This document shows, one piece after another, positions 57,194-64,000 of a DNA stretch of 64,000 nt (position 1 is the first letter of the stretch; every line of letters starts with the position of its first letter). The notes below the pieces were generated by a model. It was not told where the DNA came from, made no database searches, and worked only from the letters and a program-made list of their open reading frames with translations. The stretch comes from Thioalkalivibrio sp. ALE31 (lineage in GTDB: Bacteria; Pseudomonadota; Gammaproteobacteria; Ectothiorhodospirales; Ectothiorhodospiraceae): positions 186,001-250,000 of the forward strand of contig NZ_KB905022.1 of assembly GCF_000377405.1 (NCBI RefSeq), read 5' to 3'. Position numbers and translations under genes: made by a program.

Positions 57194-57685
57194 ATGAAGT
57201 GCACATGGATGATGTGGGGGCTGTTATTGGCCGCGCCGGGTCTGGCGCAGGCGCAGCACGTGTACAAATGCGAAGGGGCCGGGCCGGATGGCGAGACCAT
57301 CTACTCGCAGGTGCCCTGCCGCCACGACGCAGAAGAGGTGATTCCTAACAGCGGGCTCGGGCGGAGTACAGGGCGGGCCGCATCTCCCCGATCTTCGACC
57401 TCTCCTCAGTCCAGCCAGCGGAATGAGGCTCAGGAAAAGATCATGGATTGGTGCCGTTCTGAATGGAGTGACAACTACCGCATGCAAGAGCACTGCTACA
57501 CCCGGCAGGTGGAAGCGGCTGGTGAACTCGTCGACATCATGGGTCGGATTGCAGGGGATAAAGAGGCCGAACGTGTGGTGGTGAACTGCAACAACCAGTG
57601 GACCATCCCGACCGGCACCCAGAACTTCCGCATGGTCCTGCACTGCGTGAACCGTCAGCTCGAGGCCCGCGAACGGATACGATGA
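57194..57685 (+). CDS. Exported DUF4124-like cysteine-containing protein carried by the element
   Basis: 163 residues from ATG 57194 (a GTG at 57185 is an alternative). Signal peptide MKCTWMMWGLLLAAPGLAQA. The mature start HVYKCEG..GETIYSQVPCR matches the DUF4124 pattern YKC-x-GxxxYSxxPC. A low-complexity Ser/Arg linker is followed by a helical domain with five cysteines (DWCRSEWSDNYRMQEHCYTR, later VNCNNQW and LHCVNRQ). Function unknown. It lies inside the integrative element and may be its surviving cargo. Confidence 0.72.
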   Translation: MKCTWMMWGLLLAAPGLAQAQHVYKCEGAGPDGETIYSQVPCRHDAEEVIPNSGLGRSTGRAASPRSSTSPQSSQRNEAQEKIMDWCRSEWSDNYRMQEHCYTRQVEAAGELVDIMGRIAGDKEAERVVVNCNNQWTIPTGTQNFRMVLHCVNRQLEARERIR

Positions 57686-57712
57686 CAGCGCGCCGGGTCC
57701 GCCTATTCGCGA

Positions 57713-57874
57713 TCAATCGAGACGCGTGATCTCTAGGGTGTATTCCCCATCGCCCTGATGATCACGCAATGTCTTCCCCCAACAAAACGAAGCTTCCAGC
57801 TTATCCCGCATCCGTGCGAGACGCACCGTCGGCAACCCGTTGCCCGCCCTCGTGCGGACGCCCTTTGCACCTGT
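57713..57874 (-). pseudogene. Degenerate coding fragment inside the element
   Basis: A 54-codon open frame with protein-like composition (LPTVRLARMRDKLEASFCWG, then GDGEYTLEITRLD) but no convincing start codon. Not recognised; probably the tail of a gene lost when the element shrank. Reported with low confidence. Confidence 0.3.
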
Positions 57875-57946
57875 CTAAAACTATCCCGGGACCCCACACA
57901 GGAATGCGCCCTGTAGCGATGCCATGGGCAAGCAAGTTTTAGACAG
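57871..57946. repeat. 12-bp inverted repeat near the right end of the element
   Basis: CTGTCTAAAACT (57871-57882) and AGTTTTAGACAG (57935-57946) are exact reverse complements. They share TAGACAG with the palindrome near the left end. The 57686-58181 interval holds no other gene. Confidence 0.55.
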
Positions 57947-57996
57947 AAATGCGCCCCGATTGGCTTTGTGGTGCGGCTTTCAGCCGATTTGAGCGG

Positions 57997-58047
57997 CTAT
58001 CGCTGCATCATCGGGGTATGGGCAGAAAGGGGTTCGGCGGTGCTCAT
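57997..58047 (-). pseudogene. mutS: Stranded original mutS start (attR-like end)
   Basis: Reading down from ATG 58047 gives MSTAEPLSAHTPMMQR then TAG at 57997. This is a standard MutS N-terminus up to the att core, after which it leaves the mutS frame. The direct repeat occupies 58002-58028. The native mutS promoter should lie just above 58047. Confidence 0.82.
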
Positions 58048-58181
58048 CGGTTCGGCTGCGCTCGATCCGGGCAAACGCGCAGTATACGGATGCAGCGCGC
58101 CACATGGCAGGTGGGTCTGGCCTGGCATGTTGTGCCACACTCGAGGCCGTGCGGCGGACGCCACGTCAGGGAGGGGCGAAC

Positions 58182-58484
58182 ATGATCGGGGAAGAGGATC
58201 GGCGCAATCACCGGCGGATGCAGGTGCAGGGCGAGGCGCGCATGACTTGGCGCTCCAGCGGCGAGTCGGTCGCGGTGCAGCTGGAGGACCTGTCGGCGAC
58301 GGGCTGTGCGTTCGTGGTCCAGCGCGAGACCGACCCGGGGGTCGATGTCAGCGTGGTGGTGCCGAGTCCCGATGGCCGCCTGGCGGGGCTGGAGCGCCAC
58401 GGCCGCGTGGTGCGCTGTGACGCCGTCGATCCGGCCGATGGCGGCGGCTGGCGGGTTGCGGTCGCCTTTGATACGGAGGGATGA
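58182..58484 (+). CDS. PilZ domain protein
   Basis: 100 residues from ATG 58182 (GGGAGGGG upstream). N-terminal RRNHRRMQVQ supplies the RxxxR loop and DLSATGCAF the (D/N)xSxxG motif, so the c-di-GMP binding residues appear intact. Single-domain PilZ proteins act as c-di-GMP adaptors. It starts a plus-strand unit with cinA 8 bp downstream. Confidence 0.85.
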   Translation: MIGEEDRRNHRRMQVQGEARMTWRSSGESVAVQLEDLSATGCAFVVQRETDPGVDVSVVVPSPDGRLAGLERHGRVVRCDAVDPADGGGWRVAVAFDTEG

Positions 58485-58491
58485 TCGCGCC

Positions 58492-59025
58492 ATGACCGCC
58501 GCATCCAGCAGCACGATCCTGACTTCGGGGGAAGCCGACGCCCCCGGCCTCTCCGCGCTGGTGTACGACCTGGGCGAGCGCCTGATGGCACGGGGCGAGC
58601 GTCTGTGTACCGTGGAATCCTGCACCGGTGGCGGCATCGCCCAGGCGATGACCGATATCCCGGGCAGCTCGCAGTGGTTCGAATGCGGCTGGGTGGCGTA
58701 CTCCAACGCGGCCAAGACGGCGATGGTCGGGGTCCCGGCCGAATTGATCGCGGAACACGGCGCGGTCAGCGAGGCCGTGGCGCGCGCGATGGTCGAGGGC
58801 GCACTGGCCCGCTGCGACGCGGATCATGCCCTCTCGGTCACCGGGATCGCCGGGCCCGGTGGCGGGACCGCGGAAAAGCCGGTCGGTACGGTCTGCTTCG
58901 GCTGGCAGACGCGCGGCCAGGATGCCCGCGTCGCGACCCGTCATTTCCCCGGCGAACGCCACGCCGTTCGTCTGCAGTCAATGCTCCACGCCCTGAGCGA
59001 ACTGCTCGCCCACGAGGCGGCCTGA
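58492..59025 (+). CDS. pncC: Nicotinamide-nucleotide amidase (CinA C-terminal/PncC)
   Basis: 177 residues. TVESCTGGGIAQAMTDIPGS (42-61), then ECGWVAYSNAAKTAMVGV and SVTGIAGPGGGTAEKPVGTV are the PncC signatures. Deamidates NMN in the pyridine-nucleotide cycle. The stand-alone C-terminal domain next to recA is the usual gammaproteobacterial order. Confidence 0.92.
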   Translation: MTAASSSTILTSGEADAPGLSALVYDLGERLMARGERLCTVESCTGGGIAQAMTDIPGSSQWFECGWVAYSNAAKTAMVGVPAELIAEHGAVSEAVARAMVEGALARCDADHALSVTGIAGPGGGTAEKPVGTVCFGWQTRGQDARVATRHFPGERHAVRLQSMLHALSELLAHEAA

Positions 59026-59077
59026 CGCCGCTCGGGGCGGGTTTCGTGCCCGGCATTGATCCGCGCAGGATCCCGGG

Positions 59078-59120
59078 TTGGGTCGTTCCCCGCCCTGTGG
59101 GATACTGCGGCCCCGTATCC
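59078..59120 (+). promoter_or_regulatory. recA promoter with overlapping palindrome
   Basis: TTGGGT (59078-59083) and GATACT (59101-59106) are spaced 17 bp. A perfect inverted repeat GGATAC-N9-GTATCC (59100-59120) overlaps the -10 and the expected start site. The E. coli-type LexA box CTGT-N8-ACAG is absent, so this dyad is a candidate operator. Confidence 0.5.
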
Positions 59121-59169
59121 GGCCCGCAACGGGTCGGAAACCATCGCTGCAAGTATCGGGAGGCAAACC

Positions 59170-60190
<1,021 letters not shown>

Positions 60191-60216
<26 letters not shown>

Positions 60217-60679
60217 CCCGGCCGACCCGGAGGCCGCGCTGGAGGCGGGCCTCCGGTTGCTGGTCCGGCGCGAACACTCCGCGCTGGAGCTGAGCCGCAA
60301 GCTCGCCGAACGCGGCTTCGAGCGGGAAGCGGTCGATACCGCGCTCGAGCGCGCGCGCGAGCTCGACTACCTGAGCGACACCCGCTACGCGGACTTCATG
60401 GCCCGCCACCGCACGGAGCAGGGCTACGGCGAACAGCGCATCCGCGCCGAACTCGCCCACAACGGTATCGGCAGCGATACCGTCAATGCCGCCCTCGAGG
60501 CCCTGGAGGTCGACTGGACCGATCAGGCCCGCGGCCAGCTCGAACGCCACTTCCGCCACCCCCCCGAGACCCGTGAGGACGAGGCCCGCATGCTCCGCCA
60601 CCTGGCGGGGCGCGGCTTCCCCGGCGGCGTCGCCCACCAGGCCCTCGCCGCCTGGAAAGACGCATCATCCAGGGACTGA
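60191..60679 (+). CDS. recX: Regulatory protein RecX
   Basis: 162 residues, ATG 60191 overlapping recA by 26 bp. Three-helix repeats: [40 protein letters not shown], and [20 protein letters not shown]. Inhibits RecA filament growth; the overlap keeps its level below RecA's. Confidence 0.92.
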
Positions 60680-60680
60680 T

Positions 60681-60754
60681 GTGGGAGCGGGCTTGCCCGC
60701 GAATGCTCCCGCCGATGGTTATGTTGGCGTTTTCGCGGCCAAGGCCGCTCCCAC
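60681..60754. repeat. REP/BIME-type palindromic element
   Basis: GTGGGAGCGGGCTTGCCCGC (from 60681, arm ends 60703) and an inverted partner at 60732-60754 (ending GGCCGCTCCCAC) form a pair of REP-like sequences immediately after recX. The GTGGGAGCGGGC..GCCCGCGA motif is the one common in pseudomonads and some other gammaproteobacteria. Confidence 0.8.
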
Positions 60755-60866
60755 AATGCACTTCCCGAGCACCGGAAGCATGGCCCGAAGGCGGGCCCGG
60801 CAATACGCGGCTGGGGCGCTTGCGTGATAGCATTCCGGGTTTGACCCCAACGCTCACCGGAACCGC

Positions 60867-63476
60867 ATGAAAAGCGCCGACATTCGCCGGAGTTTCCTCG
60901 AATTCTTTGAAGGGCATGGCCATACGATCGTGCCGTCCAGCCCGCTGGTACCGGGCAATGACCCCACGTTGCTGTTTACCAACGCGGGCATGGTGCAGTT
61001 CAAGGATGTGTTCCTCGGGCGCGAGAAGCGTCCGTATACCCGGGCGGTGTCCACGCAGCGCTGCGTGCGCGCGGGCGGCAAGCACAACGACCTCGAGAAC
61101 GTCGGCTATACCGCGCGCCACCACACGTTCTTCGAGATGCTGGGCAACTTCAGCTTCGGCGACTACTTCAAGCGCGACGCGATCCACTACGCCTGGCAGT
61201 TCCTGACCGAGTCCATTGGCCTGCCGCCGGAGAAGCTGTGGGTCACGGTCTACGAGACCGACGACGACGCCTACAGCGTCTGGGCGAACGAGATCCAGGT
61301 GCCGGCCGAGCGCATCATCCGCATCGGCGACGACCCCGATGGCGGTTCCGACAACTTCTGGCAGATGGGCGACACCGGCCCCTGCGGCCCCTGTACCGAG
61401 GTCTTCTATGACCACGGTCCGGAGGTGGAGGGCGGCCCGCCCGGTTCCCCGGACGAGGACGGCGATCGCTACATCGAGATCTGGAATCTGGTGTTCATGC
61501 AGTACGACCGTGACGCGGACGGCACGCTGAACCCGCTGCCGCGCCCGTCGGTGGATACCGGCATGGGCCTGGAGCGCCTGGCCGCCGTACTGCAGGGCGT
61601 GCACTCCAATTACGAGATCGACCTGTTCCAGGACCTGATCGCGGCCGCCGCGCGCGTGACCGGGGCGAAGGAGAGCGATTCCGCCTCTCTGCGCGTGATC
61701 GCCGACCACATCCGCTCCATCGCCTTCCTGATTACCGACGGCGTGCTGCCGTCCAACGAGGGCCGTGGCTACGTGCTGCGCCGCATCATCCGTCGCGCCG
61801 CGCGCCATGGCTTCAAGGTGGGCGCGCAGGACGCCTTCCTCTATCAGATGGTCGGCGACCTGGTGCGCGCGATGGGCGAGGCCTTCCCTGAGCTGGCCGA
61901 GGCGCAGGCGCAGGTCGAGAAGGTGCTGGAGAAGGAAGAGCGCAAGTTCCTGGAGACGCTCGACAAGGGCATGAAGATCCTCGAGGACGACCTGCGTGAT
62001 CTCGAAGGCCAGGTGATCCCGGGCGAGACCATCTTCCTGCTGTATGACACCTACGGCTTCCCGGTGGACCTGACCGGCGATATCGCCCGCGAGCGTGGCC
62101 TGGAACTGGACATGGCGGGCTTCGAGTCCGCGATGGCCGACCAGCGCGCCCGGGCCCGCGCCGCCAGCCACTTCTCCATGGACGACGGCGGCCTGCCGCA
62201 GGTCGATCTCGAGACCACATTCTCCGGTTACGAGACCGTCGACGACGAGGGTCGCGTGGTCGCGCTGTACCAGAACGGCGAGCCGGTCGAACGACTCGAG
62301 GTCGGGGCCGAGGGCCTGGTGGTACTGGACCGCACGCCGTTCTACGGCGAGTCCGGCGGCCAGGTGGGCGATGTCGGCACGCTCAGTGGCTCCGGGGTGC
62401 GCTTCCAGGTCGCTGATACCCGCAAGCAGGGCGCGGCGCACATCCATGTCGGCCAGGTCCGCGCCGGCACGCTGGAGGTCGGCCAGACGCTACAGGCCGC
62501 GGTCGAAGGCCCGCGCCGCGAGAACATCCGTCGCCATCACTCGGCGACCCACCTGCTGCACAAGGCCCTGCGCGACCAGTTGGGCGACCACGTCCAGCAG
62601 AAAGGTTCGCTGGTGGACCCGGAGCGCCTGCGCTTCGACTTCACCCACATGGAGCCGCTGACCGACGAGCAGCTGCGTGCCATCGAGGCCCAGGTGAACG
62701 CCGAGATCCTGGCCAACGAGGCCACCGATACCCGCGTGATGGACATCGAGTCGGCGATGGAGTCCGGCGCGGTCGCGCTGTTCGGCGAGAAGTACGGCGA
62801 TCAGGTCCGGGTGCTGAAGATTGGCACCTCCGTGGAGCTGTGCGGCGGCACGCATGTGGATCGTACCGGCGATATCGGCTTGTTCCGCATCACCTCCGAG
62901 GGCGGGGTGGCGGCCGGTATTCGCCGTATCGAGGCGGTGGCCGGCGAGGTGGCGCTGCGCTGGGTCGACCAGCAGCTCGGGTACCTGGATGCGATCGCCG
63001 ATCGCCTGCGCGCCGGTCGTGGCGAGGCGGCCGACAAGGTCGCCCAGTTGCAGGAGCGCTCGCGCGAACTGGAAAAGCAGATCGAACAGCTCAAGGGCAA
63101 GTTGGCCAGCCAGGCCGGCAGCGATCTGGCCTCGCAGGCGCAGGAGGTCGGCGGCGTGCAGGTGCTGGCCGCGAAGGTCGAAGGCGTGGAGCCCAAGGCC
63201 CTGCGCGACATGGTCGACCAGCTCAAGCAGAAACTCGGCAAGGCGGTCGTGGTCCTGGGTACCGCCACCGGCGAGGGCAAGGTCAGCCTGGTGGCGGGCG
63301 TCACCAAGGCCGAGACCGGCCAGTTCAAGGCCGGCGACCTGGTCGGTCATGTCGCCGCGCAGGTGGACGGCAAGGGCGGTGGCCGCCCGGACATGGCGAT
63401 GGCCGGAGGCCAGAGCCCGGACAAGCTGGAGGCCGCGCTGGCCTCGGTCGCCGACTGGGTACGCGAACGCGCCTGA
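60867..63476 (+). CDS. alaS: Alanyl-tRNA synthetase
   Basis: 869 residues. Class II catalytic core ([20 protein letters not shown]), the [10 protein letters not shown] region, editing-domain zinc ligands HHSATH and CGGTHV, and a C-terminal coiled coil plus C-Ala domain. Standard length. Follows recA-recX as in many proteobacteria. Its ribosome-binding site is weak (CGGAACC). Confidence 0.96.
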   Translation: MKSADIRRSFLEFFEGHGHTIVPSSPLVPGNDPTLLFTNAGMVQFKDVFLGREKRPYTRAVSTQRCVRAGGKHNDLENVGYTARHHTFFEMLGNFSFGDYFKRDAIHYAWQFLTESIGLPPEKLWVTVYETDDDAYSVWANEIQVPAERIIRIGDDPDGGSDNFWQMGDTGPCGPCTEVFYDHGPEVEGGPPGSPDEDGDRYIEIWNLVFMQYDRDADGTLNPLPRPSVDTGMGLERLAAVLQGVHSNYEIDLFQDLIAAAARVTGAKESDSASLRVIADHIRSIAFLITDGVLPSNEGRGYVLRRIIRRAARHGFKVGAQDAFLYQMVGDLVRAMGEAFPELAEAQAQVEKVLEKEERKFLETLDKGMKILEDDLRDLEGQVIPGETIFLLYDTYGFPVDLTGDIARERGLELDMAGFESAMADQRARARAASHFSMDDGGLPQVDLETTFSGYETVDDEGRVVALYQNGEPVERLEVGAEGLVVLDRTPFYGESGGQVGDVGTLSGSGVRFQVADTRKQGAAHIHVGQVRAGTLEVGQTLQAAVEGPRRENIRRHHSATHLLHKALRDQLGDHVQQKGSLVDPERLRFDFTHMEPLTDEQLRAIEAQVNAEILANEATDTRVMDIESAMESGAVALFGEKYGDQVRVLKIGTSVELCGGTHVDRTGDIGLFRITSEGGVAAGIRRIEAVAGEVALRWVDQQLGYLDAIADRLRAGRGEAADKVAQLQERSRELEKQIEQLKGKLASQAGSDLASQAQEVGGVQVLAAKVEGVEPKALRDMVDQLKQKLGKAVVVLGTATGEGKVSLVAGVTKAETGQFKAGDLVGHVAAQVDGKGGGRPDMAMAGGQSPDKLEAALASVADWVRERA

Positions 63477-63497
63477 TCGGCCACGAGTCTGCGCAGC

Positions 63498-63702
63498 CGT
63501 CATCGCGAGGCGCGCAGCGCCGCGGCGATCTCCAGGGGTTGCCCCGGCGCTGGAAGGCGGGTGGTTCCGGTGGTTTCGGACGGCGGTTGCCGCGGCCCCT
63601 GACGGGGCCTCGCAACGACGGTGGTCTTTTCATCGCGAGGCGCGCAGCGCCGCGGCGATCTCCGGGGGATCGCGCCGCCGCTGACGGGCCTCGCAACGAC
63701 GG
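63498..63702. repeat. Two adjacent copies of the intergenic palindromic repeat family
   Basis: Copy one spans 63498-63621 and copy two 63631-63702. Both begin TCATCGCGAGGCGCGCAGCG and end CCTCGCAACGACGG. Same family as 53976-54237. They occupy most of the 327 bp between alaS and lysC. Confidence 0.8.
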
Positions 63703-63803
63703 ATATTTTGTTGTCTAATGGTGGCCTTTTAAGTAAACGCTAATGGATGGGGTGCGCCCCGTCCGGACGGCCGCAAGGGCCGGGCACGGAACGGAATCTT
63801 GAA

Positions 63804-64000
63804 ATGGCGTTGCTGGTACTCAAATTTGGCGGCACCTCGGTGGGCTCGCCCGAACGCATCCAGGCGGTCGCGGAACGCGCCCTGAAACTGCGCGAGGAAG
63901 GGCACCAGCTGGTGATCGTGGTCTCCGCGATGAGCGGCGAGACCGATCGTCTGCTGGGGCTCGCCCACGCGCTGAACCCGCGGGCGGATGGCCGCGAGCT
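63804..64000 (+). CDS. lysC: Aspartate kinase, 3' truncated by window edge
   Basis: The first 65 residues are visible: MALLVLKFGGTSVGSPERIQ with the KFGGTSV ATP-site motif, then LVIVVSAMSGETDRLLGLA. Catalyses the first step of the aspartate-derived amino acid pathway. alaS-lysC adjacency is common in gammaproteobacteria. Confidence 0.93.
   Translation, partial: MALLVLKFGGTSVGSPERIQAVAERALKLREEGHQLVIVVSAMSGETDRLLGLAHALNPRADGRE

Larger units (their letters stand above)
56842..58028. mobile_element. Remnant integrative element inserted in the 5' end of mutS
   Basis: Direct repeats at 56842-56868 and 58002-58028 match over 27 bp with one mismatch (21 bp exact) and are 1,160 bp apart. Both copies encode the HTPMMQ region of MutS on the minus strand. 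Between them are an integrase C-terminal fragment beside the left repeat, a small exported-protein gene, a degenerate frame, and TAGACAG heptamers near both ends. The layout is that of attL/attR of a site-specific element that has lost most of its content. Confidence 0.8.

Noticed and set aside
59056-59169. Upstream ATG extension of recA
   Set aside because: The extra residues do not resemble any RecA N-terminus; GTG 59170 has an excellent Shine-Dalgarno.

Overview
The window is 64 kb of GC-rich, densely packed DNA from a gammaproteobacterium. The order mutS-fdxA diverging from cinA-recA-recX-alaS-lysC is typical of that class. A CbbO/CbbR pair points to Calvin-cycle autotrophy. An Mrp-type Na+/H+ antiporter operon and a TreY/TreZ trehalose operon suggest a salt- or alkali-adapted lifestyle. 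A haloalkaliphilic sulfur oxidiser of the Ectothiorhodospiraceae (Thioalkalivibrio-like) fits best, but this is inference from gene content, not from a marker search.

Layout. 1-3.2 kb: the 3' part of cbbO, cbbR, and a SnoaL-like gene with its own sigma70 promoter. 3.4-9.3 kb: a four-gene, translationally coupled operon: TackOD1 zinc-ribbon/degenerate GGDEF protein, processive GT2 synthase, TolC-like outer-membrane protein fused to a TIM-barrel-like domain, and HlyD-type adaptor. It looks like an uncharacterised exopolysaccharide synthesis and export machine. 9.4-15.7 kb (minus): treY-treZ-GH15. 15.9-25.8 kb: a small exported-protein gene broken by an in-frame TGA, ettA, paired crcB genes, isoaspartyl peptidase, BNR-repeat protein, P-type ATPase and alpha/beta hydrolase. 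25.9-33.2 kb (minus): eight-gene Mrp-like operon with three antiporter-type subunits. 33.2-37.8 kb: IalB-like protein, then a substrate-binding lipoprotein coupled to a GGDEF/EAL sensor. 37.9-44.2 kb (minus): UbiA-type prenyltransferase, YbhN-like protein, DprE1, DprE2, HAD phosphatase and GT39, a complete-looking polyprenyl-phosphoryl-arabinose module like the mycobacterial one, interrupted by a 157-bp inverted-repeat element. 44.3-47.2 kb: assorted membrane and lipoprotein genes. 47.5-52.9 kb: a sigma54 activator, an outer-membrane beta-barrel protein and a convergent four-gene operon (14-residue-repeat protein, small exported protein, C39-type protease, small exported protein). This resembles a Fap-type functional amyloid system and carries a good sigma54 promoter. 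53.5-64 kb: fdxA, mutS, PilZ, cinA, recA, recX, alaS and the start of lysC, with several families of intergenic palindromic repeats.

The most striking single observation is at the 5' end of mutS. A 1.16-kb integrative-element remnant lies between two 27-bp direct repeats, with the C-terminal piece of a tyrosine recombinase at one end. It has separated the original mutS start (now stranded at 58,047) from the gene and supplied a replacement start codon and nine new N-terminal codons.

Cyclic-di-GMP themes recur: degenerate GGDEF, GGDEF/EAL, PilZ and a VpsR-like activator. Together with the polysaccharide and amyloid loci they suggest that much of this window concerns surface and biofilm biology.
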